In this document: in pieces, positions 23,249 through 30,929 of the stretch
How positions within the stretch are numbered: position 1 is the stretch's first letter
How the letters are laid out: each line of letters opens with the position of its first letter
NCBI GenBank assembly: GCA_965247705.1
Contig: CBDFHV010000071.1
Span: 1 to 32,693 of the forward strand
Source: CBDFHV01 sp965247705
GTDB lineage: Bacteria; Pseudomonadota; Alphaproteobacteria; Rhodospirillales; CAMCUA01
Reading direction: 5' to 3'
DNA length: 32,693 bases
Program-made: the position numbers and the translations under genes
Notes under the pieces: generated by a model
What the model was told of the DNA's origin: nothing
The model's input: the letters and a program-made list of their open reading frames with translations, nothing else
The model's database searches: none

Positions 23249-24166
23249 TCAGTTGATGGCCGGGTCGGCCCGCAGTCGATCGACCATGAAATCGACGAAG
23301 GCCCTGACCTTGGTCGAAACCATCCGGCCCTCCTGATGCACCACATGGATCGGCATGGAGGGCGGTTCGAATTCGCCGAGGACGGTCTGGACGCGCCCGT
23401 CCGCAAGGTGGGGTGCAATCTGGTAGGAAAGCAGGCGGGAAATTCCCCATCCCCGAACCACCAGTTCGGTGACCGCATCATTGGTGTTCATGCGAAGGCG
23501 TGATTCGAGGCGAATGGAGCTTGGCTTGCCATTCTCCTCAAACGCCCATTCCAAACCGGTATCCACGGTGAGCGCTTGGATCATTCGGTGGTCTACGAGT
23601 TCCGCGGGGTGCTGGGGCAGGCCGTGTTTTTCCAGATAGGCCGGGGCGGCAAACATGACCCGGCGCACCGTTCCGACACGAACGGCGACCAGCGAGGAGT
23701 CCGGCAGGTTGCCGATGCGAATGGCAACGTCCAGGCCCTCGTCCATCAGGTTTACGATCCGGTCGACATAGAGGGTTTGACAGCTCACCAAGGAGTAGCG
23801 GTTCAGGAAGTCGCCCAGAATTGGCGTGACAAACAGATGCCCGAACAGAACCGGCGCCGTGATGCGCAATTCGCCTCGCGGCGCGGCATGAGAGCCGACC
23901 GCCGCTTCCTCCGCCTCTTCCAAGTCCACCAAAATCCGTCGGCAGTCATGCAGGAACCGCTCGCCGCTTTCGGTCAGTCGCACCGACCGTGTCGTGCGGA
24001 TCAACAGCCGTGTGCCGATCCGATCTTCCAGCGCCGAAACGGCGCGGGTTACGGCCGGCGGCGACATGGCCAACTCGCGCGCGGCGGCGGCGAATCCGCC
24101 TCGCTCGGCCACCTTCACGAACACCCGGAGGGACTGGAAGTGGTCCACTCGATTATTCCATGTCAC
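23249..24166 (-). CDS. LysR-family transcriptional regulator
   Basis: This 305-residue protein has an N-terminal winged HTH (residues ~8-67: FQSLRVFVKVAERGGFAAAARELAMSPPAVTRAVSALEDRIGTRLLIRTTRSVRLTESG, here read as a motif run with breaks). A periplasmic-binding-like effector domain starts near residue 95 (GELRITAPVLFGHLFV). The sequence resembles the CrgA/AaeR-type branch that often controls oxidoreductases or efflux. The start is GTG 24166, with GGAG about 10 nt upstream. The IS3 element begins 31 bp before the start (at 24196/24197), so the gene has lost its original upstream promoter/operator region and any divergent partner. No flanking target gene is obvious. Confidence 0.92.
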   Translation of the reverse strand: MTWNNRVDHFQSLRVFVKVAERGGFAAAARELAMSPPAVTRAVSALEDRIGTRLLIRTTRSVRLTESGERFLHDCRRILVDLEEAEEAAVGSHAAPRGELRITAPVLFGHLFVTPILGDFLNRYSLVSCQTLYVDRIVNLMDEGLDVAIRIGNLPDSSLVAVRVGTVRRVMFAAPAYLEKHGLPQHPAELVDHRMIQALTVDTGLEWAFEENGKPSSIRLESRLRMNTNDAVTELVVRGWGISRLLSYQIAPHLADGRVQTVLGEFEPPSMPIHVVHQEGRMVSTKVRAFVDFMVDRLRADPAIN

Positions 24167-24260
24167 GGAACGGTCACTCCAAGACTATGGTTGTTCTGAG
24201 GTGGACCCCATCCGCTGGACAGCTTGGCGGCGTTTGTTAGGTGGGATTCCATGGTGATTT

Positions 24261-25124
24261 TTATGCCGCCAGCGCTTCTGGCGCCATCTCCGGGGCATGC
24301 CCCGGAGATGGCGCGTCGCGCCCACTATAGACCTCCTCGGGGGTGCGTCCATCGAACACCGAATGAGGCCTCGAAGTGTTGTAATAGTCGATCCAGCCGC
24401 CGATTCCATTCCTGGCTTGGGAGCCGGTCTCGAAGGCCTGGAGATAGACGCATTCGTACTTGAGACTGCGCCACAGCCGCTCGATCATGACGTTGTCCAT
24501 CCAACTACCTCTGCCGTCCATGGAGATCATCACGCCGGCGTCCTTCAGGACCTGCGTGAATTCCAGGGAGGTGAACTGGCTGCCTTGGTCGGAGTTGAAG
24601 ATCGCCGGCTTGCCATGGCGGACCAGAGCTTCCTCCAGGGCCTCGACGCAGAAATCCGCCTCCATGGTGTTGGAGAGCCGCCAAGACAGAACCTTGCGGC
24701 TCCACCAGTCCATGATGGCGACCAGGTACAAAAAGCCCCGGCGCATCGGGATATAGGTGATGTCCGTGCACCAGACCTGGTTCGCCCGATCGATGACGAG
24801 CCCGCGTAGCAGATAGGGATAGATCCGGTGATCGGGATGCGGATCGCTGGTGCGTGGCGCCTGGTAGATCGCCTGGAGGCCCATGAGCCGCATCAGCCGG
24901 CGCACCCGCTTGCGTCCCACGCAATAGCCCAGACGCCGCAGGTGCCGGGCCATCTGGCGCGAGCCGTACCAGGGCGTCTCCAGAAACTGCTCGTCGATGA
25001 GACGCATCAGCGCCAGGTTCAAGCGGCTCTCGCCCTTGCCCTCATAGTAGAACGACGAGCGGCTGATCGAGACCAAGCTGCATTGCCGCGCAATGCTGAG
25101 CTCGCCATGACCGGGATCGATCAT
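24261..25124 (-). CDS. IS3-family transposase OrfB (DDE)
   Basis: This is the catalytic half of the transposase, 287 residues from ATG 25124 (GGAGG lies 6 nt ahead). A HTH_21-type start (YGSRQMARHLRRLGY) is followed by the rve core. Asp is in VWCTDITYIP, Asp in FNSDQGSQFTS, and Glu in NVMIERLWRSLKYE, with the K/R and Y of the IS3 signature. It can also be made as an OrfAB fusion: the frame is open upstream to 25148, overlapping orfA, and orfA contains T-TTT-TTG, a usable -1 slip site (near 25168). The C-terminal end runs through a perfect 34-bp palindrome (24281-24314). Confidence 0.93.
   Translation of the reverse strand: MIDPGHGELSIARQCSLVSISRSSFYYEGKGESRLNLALMRLIDEQFLETPWYGSRQMARHLRRLGYCVGRKRVRRLMRLMGLQAIYQAPRTSDPHPDHRIYPYLLRGLVIDRANQVWCTDITYIPMRRGFLYLVAIMDWWSRKVLSWRLSNTMEADFCVEALEEALVRHGKPAIFNSDQGSQFTSLEFTQVLKDAGVMISMDGRGSWMDNVMIERLWRSLKYECVYLQAFETGSQARNGIGGWIDYYNTSRPHSVFDGRTPEEVYSGRDAPSPGHAPEMAPEALAA
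24281..24314. repeat. Perfect 34-bp palindrome in the 3' end of orfB
   Basis: Reads identically on both strands: 17-bp arms starting GCGCCATCTCCGGGGCA. It codes for the residues near DAPSPGHAPEMAPEA of OrfB. It may act as a hairpin terminator for orfB, as a protein-binding site or as a cruciform, but no T-run follows. Confidence 0.8.
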
Positions 25125-25144
25125 GGATACCCTCCGGCCGTGGC

Positions 25145-25426
25145 TCAACGACCGAAGGCCTTGGCCAAAAAATCCTTCTCCACCGTCAGCTCCCCGATCT
25201 TAGCGTGAAGCTCCTTGACCTCCGCTTCGTGCGAACTGTCCCGGCCCGCCGGCTTGCCCGAGAAGACATCGACCATCCCCTCGCTCGCCTGGCGCTTCCA
25301 CTTCGTGATCAGATTCGGATGAACCTTGTGCCGGCTCGACAGCTCCGCCAGCGTCTGGTCGCCCCGCAGCGCCTCGATCGCCACTTTCGCCTTGAAGGGC
25401 GCCGAGAAATTCCGTCGCTTCGCCAT
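25145..25426 (-). CDS. IS3-family transposase OrfA
   Basis: This is the 93-residue DNA-binding half with a HTH_Tnp_1 domain (AKRRNFSAPFKAKVAIEALRGDQTLAELSSRHKVHPNLITKWKRQ, read as a motif run) and a C-terminal leucine-zipper-like tail (VKELHAKIGELTVEKDFLAKAFG). Its stop lies downstream of the orfB frame's first codon, the usual IS3 overlap for programmed frameshifting. Start ATG 25426 has GAGGA 9 nt upstream. Confidence 0.93.
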   Translation of the reverse strand: MAKRRNFSAPFKAKVAIEALRGDQTLAELSSRHKVHPNLITKWKRQASEGMVDVFSGKPAGRDSSHEAEVKELHAKIGELTVEKDFLAKAFGR

Positions 25427-25675
25427 ACTCCGAGATCCTCATCATAAAGGCCGGATCCCACCTAACACATCTGTCCTAGATTCGGGGACCACCTCTTTCA
25501 AACACAATGGAAAATGAATTGTCGCTACCCACGAAACCGTGAACGCGGCGCGGGAAACGCTTCAGGCGACGATCGAATTCGACTTAAGGAGGGCCCGGTT
25601 TGACTTCACCCTTCGGCGACGCCATGACCGGACCCCCCAAAATTCGCTGCAAGAACACTGACCGAAAAGTGCGGC

Positions 25676-26026
25676 TTATTTGGTCTCGATGTTGAGAGTG
25701 GCGGTCATGGAAGGGTGGAATTGACAGTAGTATTTTTTGGCCATGTCCTCCGTGATCGTCATCTCCCATTCCCCGCCGGCCGGTATGAGAGCGGAGTCCC
25801 AGCCATCCTTTTTTGACGTGGCGGAGTGGGGAACGATGTCCATGTTCTTCCACACCACGACGTCGCCGGATTTGACCGCAATGGTCTTTGGCGCGAACTT
25901 GAACTTGCTGATCTCGACGACAACGCGCTGCTCCTTCGTCGTCTTTGCTTCAAGGACAGGGTAGAAGGCGAATGTGGCGGCGAGCACCGCCACACTCAGG
26001 CCCATGAGGGCTCTTGAAAGAGTCAC
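25676..26026 (-). CDS. Secreted cupredoxin (blue copper protein)
   Basis: This 116-residue protein has an N-terminal signal (RALMGLSVAVLAATFAFYPVLEA) and a single cupredoxin domain. The type 1 copper ligands are all present: His67 (VPHSAT), and Cys101, His104 and Met107 in YYCQFHPSM. This is the plastocyanin/amicyanin-type spacing (C-x2-H-x2-M). Expected role: periplasmic one-electron carrier, or copper handling. Start: GTG 26026 overlaps the upstream DUF4142 stop as GTGA, with AAGGAAGG 3 nt ahead. An internal ATG at residue 8 is an alternative. Coupling to a DUF4142 gene suggests the two act together in the periplasm. The IS3 element begins about 180 bp downstream, and nothing else is seen in 25500-25675. 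Confidence 0.92.
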   Translation of the reverse strand: MTLSRALMGLSVAVLAATFAFYPVLEAKTTKEQRVVVEISKFKFAPKTIAVKSGDVVVWKNMDIVPHSATSKKDGWDSALIPAGGEWEMTITEDMAKKYYCQFHPSMTATLNIETK

Positions 26027-26562
26027 GAACCTTCCTTCTTGAGCTTGGCCACCATCATCTCGGCATGCTTCTCGTGTGCCTTGAAGATTACCAGGGCGTT
26101 TTCGAACAGGGCCTTCACTTCCGGATTCTCGATGTTCGGAATGAAGGTTCCGCCGACTAAGCCATTCACCGCCTGGTGGTAGCCGAGCTCGTTGCCGGCG
26201 TAGCGCCGATCGAACTCGACGCCGCTCAACTGGCGCATCTCGTCGACCAGCTGATCGGCTTGGCGGCTGAGTTGCCGGCTCAGGAAGTTGTCCTGGGGCG
26301 CGACGTTCAACTTCTTAAGCAACGCGAGCGCCTGATCGTTCACCGCCGAATGGTCGCGGATCATGGTCTGGGCGAACTTGTGGATCGCCGGGTTGGTCGA
26401 GATCGCCAGGGCGAGGTGGGCGTAACGGATGTCGATCACATCGGCCGTGTAGGCCACATGGGCGATCTGGAGATCGTTCAGATCCGCCGCGGACTCCGCA
26501 TGGGCATTGACCGAGACGATGGAAAGCAGCGCCAGGGTCGGGATCATCATACGCTTGAACAT
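26023..26562 (-). CDS. DUF4142 domain periplasmic protein
   Basis: This 179-residue protein has a signal peptide (MFKRMMIPTLALLSIVSVNAHA) and a four-helix ferritin-like DUF4142 domain. IAHVAYTADVIDIRYAHLALA and IHKFAQTMIRDHSAVN form helices 1-2, and VEFDRRYAGNELGYHQAV and ALFENALVIFKAHEKHAEMMVAKL form helices 3-4. The family is linked to envelope stress and often sits with copper or redox genes, but function is not settled. The start is ATG 26562 with AAGGAG 7-8 nt upstream. An upstream ATG (26583) is not supported by spacing. A 16-bp hairpin (26590-26605, GCGAGA / TCTCGC) lies in the leader. Its stop overlaps the cupredoxin GTG, so the two are translationally coupled. Confidence 0.88.
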   Translation of the reverse strand: MFKRMMIPTLALLSIVSVNAHAESAADLNDLQIAHVAYTADVIDIRYAHLALAISTNPAIHKFAQTMIRDHSAVNDQALALLKKLNVAPQDNFLSRQLSRQADQLVDEMRQLSGVEFDRRYAGNELGYHQAVNGLVGGTFIPNIENPEVKALFENALVIFKAHEKHAEMMVAKLKKEGS

Positions 26563-26766
26563 GGATCGATTCTCCTTGGTCATGGTTTTGCGAGAGGATT
26601 CTCGCGGGTGGTGGAGTGGCGGGACGGTCCCGCAGCTCCGGAAAAGTCGGGTTCAGACGGTTTGCTGGGCGGTCGCCCTCACGACCGGGAACTCAATGCC
26701 AAATTCTTGTAAGTCTTGACGGTGACGACTTCTGGGGGCGCTCCGTGTACTGGACTACTCAGACGT

Positions 26767-27063
26767 TCAGACCGGATCGCCTACTGGAACCTTGATCCCT
26801 TGCCAACTTTCACCGCTGGCCATGATGCAACTGAGGCCGCTCGGTTCCGAAGCCAGCACCGTCCATGAGCCCTTCTTGCTGACGAAGAGTTCGATCATCC
26901 GCTCGCCGTTCGCCGCGAGCCCACGACCAGACATCCTTTCCTCGAACTGTTTCCCGAGCTGCTCTACCGCCTTGTCGCGGGGTACGCAGATCTGTTCAGC
27001 ATTCACGGACGAGGCCGAAATGAACATTGTGGAGGCCACAATTAAAGCAAAGATGATTCTCAT
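26767..27063 (-). CDS. Small secreted protein of unknown function
   Basis: This 98-residue protein has a signal peptide (MRIIFALIVASTMFISASSVNA, cleavage near residue 22) and a ~76-residue mature part (EQICVPRDKAVEQLGKQFEERMSGRGLAANGERMIELFVSKKGSWTVL... read as a run of short motifs) ending SCIMASGESWQGIKV. The two Cys (26 and 79) may bridge. The pattern G-x-WTVL ... S-C-I-M-A-S-G-E-S-W recurs in small periplasmic proteins in proteobacteria, but I cannot name a function. The ATG overlaps the stop of the upstream 118-residue gene as ATGA, and AGGAG lies ahead. Confidence 0.75.
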   Translation of the reverse strand: MRIIFALIVASTMFISASSVNAEQICVPRDKAVEQLGKQFEERMSGRGLAANGERMIELFVSKKGSWTVLASEPSGLSCIMASGESWQGIKVPVGDPV

Positions 27064-27416
27064 ATCACTTCTCCTTTCGCTTGGAGCCACGCGGCAAACC
27101 ATGCCGCCACAAAGTTCCTGGATGTATTCACGGGCGAGAATGTTGATCCAATTCCGGCGATGTAGTCGAAGTAGGTCTTGAAGGTTCCCGCGCCGAGACA
27201 TGAAACAATCGCTCCGACATCGGCATCGTCGAATAGGTCCTCCACGGCCGCTTTCAGCATTCGCTTCTCGGTGCGGACAAGCATTTCCGGTGCCCGCAGA
27301 TCGACAAGCCGGTGGAGGCGGTCGTGACGGGTGACAACCCGCCGGCATTTCTCCTCCAGGCCGGGGACCGCCAAGACAATGGGATCGGCGCCATTGATCG
27401 TTACTGTATCCGACAT
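27060..27416 (-). CDS. Small cytoplasmic protein of unknown function
   Basis: I do not recognise this 118-residue protein. It has no signal peptide or TM segment. It begins SDTVTINGADPIVLAVPGLEEK and has a charged helix (RRVVTRHDRLHRLVDLRAPEM) and a second (RTEKRMLKAAVEDLFDDADV). It ends with a hydrophobic, aromatic part (FKTYFDYIAGIGSTFSPVN, then FVAAWFAAWLQAKGE). AGGAGG lies 5 nt ahead of the ATG, a near-ideal ribosome-binding site. Its stop overlaps the start of the secreted 98-residue protein gene, so the pair is co-expressed. Upstream (27417-27646) is a moderately AT-rich divergent promoter region shared with the methyltransferase gene. Confidence 0.72.
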   Translation of the reverse strand: MSDTVTINGADPIVLAVPGLEEKCRRVVTRHDRLHRLVDLRAPEMLVRTEKRMLKAAVEDLFDDADVGAIVSCLGAGTFKTYFDYIAGIGSTFSPVNTSRNFVAAWFAAWLQAKGEVI

Positions 27417-27646
27417 GGAAGCCTCCTATGCTTGGCATGTTGCCGACGTTTGCGAGCGGCTTGTTTCCATGCCGGGTAATTTAAGAAGTTCGAAAAATTT
27501 TGAGAATGAGCAAACATGGCAATTCTCTGTTCCATGTTTTGCAATGATCGTTGATCGGTGTCGCAGCCGGTCTGTGGTAGTGCCCGCGGGCCATCGAACC
27601 GGGTAGACTGGCGGGACCGCAATCATGGACGCGTGCCGCCGCAGTC

Positions 27647-28294
27647 ATGGACGATTTCCCCAATTCCGCCGGCCACGTCCTGGCGCCCGTGTCGGCCGCC
27701 TATGCCGACCGCCTTCGCCAGTTCGGCGCCCAGCCGCTTGGCGTGTTCACCCGTACCCGCGAGGGCCAGTTGCTGCGACTCGACGTCCTGCTGGAGATCC
27801 TCGATCCCGCCGACCGGGAGGGCGACAGGGTCGTGATCAACGACCTGGGCTGCGGCTACGGTACCTTGTTCGACCACGTTCGCGACCGGCCGTGGATGCG
27901 CCACGGTCGCTACATGGGCTACGACCTGTGCGCCGACATGGTGCGTCTGGCCGAACAGCGTCACCCCGACGCACGGGCCGCTTTCATCGAGGCGACCGCC
28001 GCCATCCGTGAAGCTGAATATTCCTTGGTTTCAGGAACTTACAATCTGAAACTCGAGGCAGACGACGAACAATGGCTGGCGATGACTCTGGACAGCCTCG
28101 CCCACCTGTGGACCAGGACCCGCAAGGGGCTGGCCTTCAACATGACAAGCATCCACGAGCAAGAGAGCCAGCCCGGCCTCTACTACGGGGACCCGGGCCT
28201 GTTCTTCGATTTCTGCATGCGTACCATGGGCCCGCGGGTGGCCCTGCGCCACGACTACGGCCTCAAGGAATGGGCCATCTACGTCCGCCGTTGA
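27647..28294 (+). CDS. Class I SAM-dependent methyltransferase
   Basis: The product is 215 residues. Motif I is VINDLGCGYGTLFDHV (residues ~63-77), followed by YMGYDLCADMVRLAEQRHPD, a motif II-like acidic residue after a strand. The C-terminal part (GLAFNMTSIHEQ, LYYGDPGLFFDFCMRTMGPRVALRHDYGLKEWAIYVRR) includes a strand/loop that could bind the acceptor. The acceptor cannot be told from sequence. There is no clear Shine-Dalgarno at the ATG. It stands alone, convergent with the DapA-family gene, whose stop is 13 bp away. Confidence 0.82.
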   Translation: MDDFPNSAGHVLAPVSAAYADRLRQFGAQPLGVFTRTREGQLLRLDVLLEILDPADREGDRVVINDLGCGYGTLFDHVRDRPWMRHGRYMGYDLCADMVRLAEQRHPDARAAFIEATAAIREAEYSLVSGTYNLKLEADDEQWLAMTLDSLAHLWTRTRKGLAFNMTSIHEQESQPGLYYGDPGLFFDFCMRTMGPRVALRHDYGLKEWAIYVRR

Positions 28295-28307
28295 GGGCCA
28301 ACCGGCC

Positions 28308-29219
28308 CTATTCCGCGGCGGCGGCCTCGGCGTCCAGGAGGCCGGCCGAAATCAGCACGCCACGCAGGGTCTCGCGGCCTTTCGATGTCACCGGTTTGAT
28401 GGGATCCCGCGGCCAGCCGCCGGGCCGTCCCAGCAGATCCAGTGCCGCCTTGATGCCGGCGGGAAAGGTGCCGCAAGCATCGAACCCGGGCCGGAGCTTG
28501 GTGATCCGCACCTGGATTTGCCGCGCGGTCTCCAAGTCCCCCGTGGTGGCCGCCTTGAAGAAGCGGGCCGACAGGGGCCCCAGCACCGGGGTCGAGGAAT
28601 CCACGTAGCCCGCCGCGCCCTCCGACAGGGCCGCCAAACCGTGGGTGCCGATGTAGCCGGCGAGGATGGAAATCCGATCCCGGCAGCGGCGGATGAACTG
28701 GGACAACTGGACCCAGTCCTTGGAGCTTTCCTTGAGCGCGACAATGGATTTCTCGTCGGCCAGCCGGTCCATGAGGTCGACCGAAATGGCAACGCCGGTT
28801 CGCCGCGGATGGTTGTAGACCAGGATCGGCATGTCGCTGGCGGCCATGATCTCGGCGAAGAAATCGAAGATATCGTCCTGGGTCGGCATCACGTAGGGCT
28901 GGGGCGTGATCATCACCGCTTGGCAGCCGGCCCGTTCGGCCAGGCGCAGCTTGGCGATGACACCGGCGGCGAAGATGTCGCCGCAGCCGCCGACGATGGG
29001 CACCCGCCCCGCCGCCTGGTCGACGGCGGCATCGAACAGGTCCAGGCGCTCGGCGTCGCTCAGGGCCCAGGTCTCGCCGGAACAGCCGGCGACCACGATC
29101 CCATCCACCCCATCGCCGATCACCGTCTCGATCAGTTGTCGGAAGCCGGGAACGTCCACAGACCGGTCCTCGCGGAACGGCGTGGTGACCGCCGGGACGA
29201 CACCTTTCAGGTCGACCAT
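28308..29219 (-). CDS. DapA/NAL-family aldolase
   Basis: This 303-residue (alpha/beta)8 class I aldolase-type enzyme has Schiff-base Lys163 (IVALKESSKD) and catalytic Tyr135 (ILVYNHPRRTG). The GxxGE motif reads GCSGE (45-49) where canonical dihydrodipicolinate synthases have GTTGE. These enzymes condense or cleave pyruvate with aldehydes or hydroxy-acids. The Cys change and the RRTG after Tyr make a catabolic member (e.g. 2-keto-3-deoxy-sugar acid or hydroxyproline-type) as likely as lysine biosynthesis. No dapB/lysA neighbours are present. GGAGA lies 9 nt ahead of the ATG. The VOC gene upstream runs the same way with a 70-bp gap. Confidence 0.9.
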   Translation of the reverse strand: MVDLKGVVPAVTTPFREDRSVDVPGFRQLIETVIGDGVDGIVVAGCSGETWALSDAERLDLFDAAVDQAAGRVPIVGGCGDIFAAGVIAKLRLAERAGCQAVMITPQPYVMPTQDDIFDFFAEIMAASDMPILVYNHPRRTGVAISVDLMDRLADEKSIVALKESSKDWVQLSQFIRRCRDRISILAGYIGTHGLAALSEGAAGYVDSSTPVLGPLSARFFKAATTGDLETARQIQVRITKLRPGFDACGTFPAGIKAALDLLGRPGGWPRDPIKPVTSKGRETLRGVLISAGLLDAEAAAAE

Positions 29220-29289
29220 GGTTCGGGTTCTCCTCTCGAGCGCCGGGACCTTGAGAGTAGCATTTGCGGTGGAAGGACGGAATTGCCCC

Positions 29290-29643
29290 CTAACCCAAGA
29301 GCGTCAGGACATTTCCGGCCGGGTCCTTGAAATGAGCCAACCAGCCGCCCCAGAACTGCTTTTCCGGCGGCGCCGTGAAGACGACGCCCTTTTCCGCCAA
29401 ATCCACGTGGGTGGCTTGGATGTCGTCCACCCGCAGCGAGACGCCGACAAAGCGGCCGACGAGATCGGCGTATTCGCCGTCGGGCGCCACCGCCTCGACG
29501 ATCAGTTCCGGATCGCCCACCTTCACGCCCATGGCGCCGTGCTCGGCCATCTCCCAGGCGACGGGCAGGCCCAGGGTCTCGGCGTAGAACGTCCGCGCCG
29601 CCTGGTAGTCATCGACGAAAATGCGAATGCCGTAGAGCTTCAT
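29290..29643 (-). CDS. VOC (glyoxalase/bleomycin-resistance) superfamily protein
   Basis: This 117-residue protein has one VOC domain of paired beta-alpha-beta-beta-beta modules. KLYGIRIFVDDYQAARTFYAETLGLPV is module one and VGVSLRVDDIQATHVDLAEKGVVFTAPPE module two, followed by FKDPAGNVLTLL. The family includes metal-dependent isomerases and dioxygenases as well as non-catalytic binders. I cannot place the metal ligands securely. A perfect TTGAC-N4-GTCAA site lies 30-43 bp upstream. It probably shares a transcript with the DapA-family gene downstream. Confidence 0.85.
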   Translation of the reverse strand: MKLYGIRIFVDDYQAARTFYAETLGLPVAWEMAEHGAMGVKVGDPELIVEAVAPDGEYADLVGRFVGVSLRVDDIQATHVDLAEKGVVFTAPPEKQFWGGWLAHFKDPAGNVLTLLG

Positions 29644-29672
29644 GGCACTGTTTCCTGTCCAGGGTCATAGCC

Positions 29673-29686
29673 TTGACATCGGTCAA
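29673..29686 (-). promoter_or_regulatory. FNR/FixK/NNR-like palindromic box
   Basis: TTGAC-ATCG-GTCAA, a perfect 5+4+5 palindrome of the kind bound by CRP/FNR-family regulators such as FixK or NnrR. It is 30 bp ahead of the VOC gene start and 54 bp from the IS1595 element. Confidence 0.4.
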
Positions 29687-29740
29687 GTCCCGGTGACGTT
29701 GGGCCTGTTATCGAGGATGCGAGGGCACCTATATCCGCTA

Positions 29741-30817
29741 CGTCCCTATCCGGTTAAAACAGGATCGGCCTAAATGTTCTTGTTATGTTCACGTAGAGGA
29801 TGTAGGCTGATCGCATTGTCTCGGGCTTTTGGAGGGCGGTGCGATGGGCAGGATGTTGGCGTTTCAAGAACGGCACGGATCGGAAGCGGCCTGCATCGAG
29901 GCGCTGGCCCGGCTGCGCTGGCCGCAGGGCTATGTCTGTGCCCGCTGCGGCGAACGGCGGAGCTACCGAATGACGGCGCGGCCCAGGATCTTCGAATGCG
30001 CCCGTTGCGGTCATCAGGAATCGGTGACGGCGGGGACGATCTTCCACCGCACCCGCACGCCGCTCCGCAAATGGTTCCTGGCGGCGTGGTGGATGGCGCG
30101 CGACAAGCGTGGGGTCTCGGCCCTTTTGCTGTCCCGCGAGTTGGATCTGCGCTACGAGACAGCGTGGCTGATGGCTCATAAGCTGCGTCATGCCCTGACG
30201 GAGCGCTCGGAATTTCCGCTCGAGGGCTTGGTCGAGGTCGACGAGAGTTATTATGGCGGGCGCGGCAAGCCGGAGAGCCGGGGCCGGGGCCTTTCCAACC
30301 CGAACAAGAGCCTGTTGGTGATGGCCGTCGAGAAGCGGCCGGTCGGGCCGGGCAAGGGCATCAAGGGAAGCGGCTTCGTCGCCGGCCGGGCGCGGCTCGC
30401 CATCCTCCCGGCGGCCACCGCCCGCGAGCTGGGCGGCTTCGTGCGCGCCTCGGTCAGGCCCGGAAGCCGCCTCGCCAGCGACGCCTTCAAGGGGTACGCC
30501 GGACTCCGCGACACCTATCGCCACCACCCCGTCGTGCAAGGCGAAGGCAAGAATGCCGAGCGCTTGATGCCGGTCGTCCATGTCCTGTTTTCCAACGTGA
30601 AGACCTGGCTCAACGGCACCTATCGCGGTGTCGGCGCCAAGCACCTGCCGCGCTATGCCCGGGAATGGAGCTACCGCTTCAACCGCCGCACACGCATCAC
30701 CGATCTGGCCGACTTCGTCCTCCGCCGCGCCATGGACCAACCCACCATCACCTACAAGGAGCTGGTCGACAGTCTTCAACCGCAGGGTGCGCTACCTGCT
30801 TTAACCGGATAGGGACG
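29741..30817 (+). mobile_element. IS1595-family insertion sequence
   Basis: A 1,077-bp complete element with perfect 18-bp terminal inverted repeats CGTCCCTATCCGGTTAAA (29741-29758 and 30800-30817) and a perfect 8-bp target duplication ATCCGCTA (29733-29740 and 30818-30825). The transposase stop codon lies inside the right terminal repeat. The perfect ends and duplication point to a recent insertion. Confidence 0.97.
29844..30812 (+). CDS. IS1595-family (ISXO2-like) transposase
   Basis: This 322-residue protein has an N-terminal zinc ribbon (CARC at 32-35 and CARC at 52-55), then a helical linker, then the ISXO2-like domain. Asp133 in VEVDESYYGG and Asp213 in LASDAFKGY are the first two catalytic acids. 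VLFSNVKTWLNGTYRGV is the third conserved block with Asn251, as usual for this family. ATG 29844 has GGAGG about 8 nt ahead. A TTG at 29829 would add five residues. The gene appears intact. Confidence 0.95.
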   Translation: MGRMLAFQERHGSEAACIEALARLRWPQGYVCARCGERRSYRMTARPRIFECARCGHQESVTAGTIFHRTRTPLRKWFLAAWWMARDKRGVSALLLSRELDLRYETAWLMAHKLRHALTERSEFPLEGLVEVDESYYGGRGKPESRGRGLSNPNKSLLVMAVEKRPVGPGKGIKGSGFVAGRARLAILPAATARELGGFVRASVRPGSRLASDAFKGYAGLRDTYRHHPVVQGEGKNAERLMPVVHVLFSNVKTWLNGTYRGVGAKHLPRYAREWSYRFNRRTRITDLADFVLRRAMDQPTITYKELVDSLQPQGALPALTG

Positions 30818-30929
30818 ATCCGCTAATATCCAATCAATGGGTCCAGGAGTTGGAGCGACGCGTCGAGGCGCGGTGTATGATCGCGCCCCGTCTTTGTGGT
30901 GAAACGCCCTGAGCGAAAGGATTCGGACC

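Larger units (their letters stand above)
24197..25496 (-). mobile_element. IS3-family insertion sequence
   Basis: A 1,300-bp element with orfA and orfB. The ends share GAGGTGG(A/T)CCCC, GGACAG and, about 40 bp in, TTAGGTGGGAT (24237-24247, with reverse complement at 25455-25465). Candidate 3-bp target duplication TTC is at 24194-24196 and 25497-25499, consistent with IS3-family practice. It appears complete and has inserted just upstream of the LysR gene. Confidence 0.88.

Noticed and set aside
25500..25675. Possible small gene with AAGGAGG near 25587
   Set aside because: No start codon at suitable distance leads to a convincing frame; left as non-coding.
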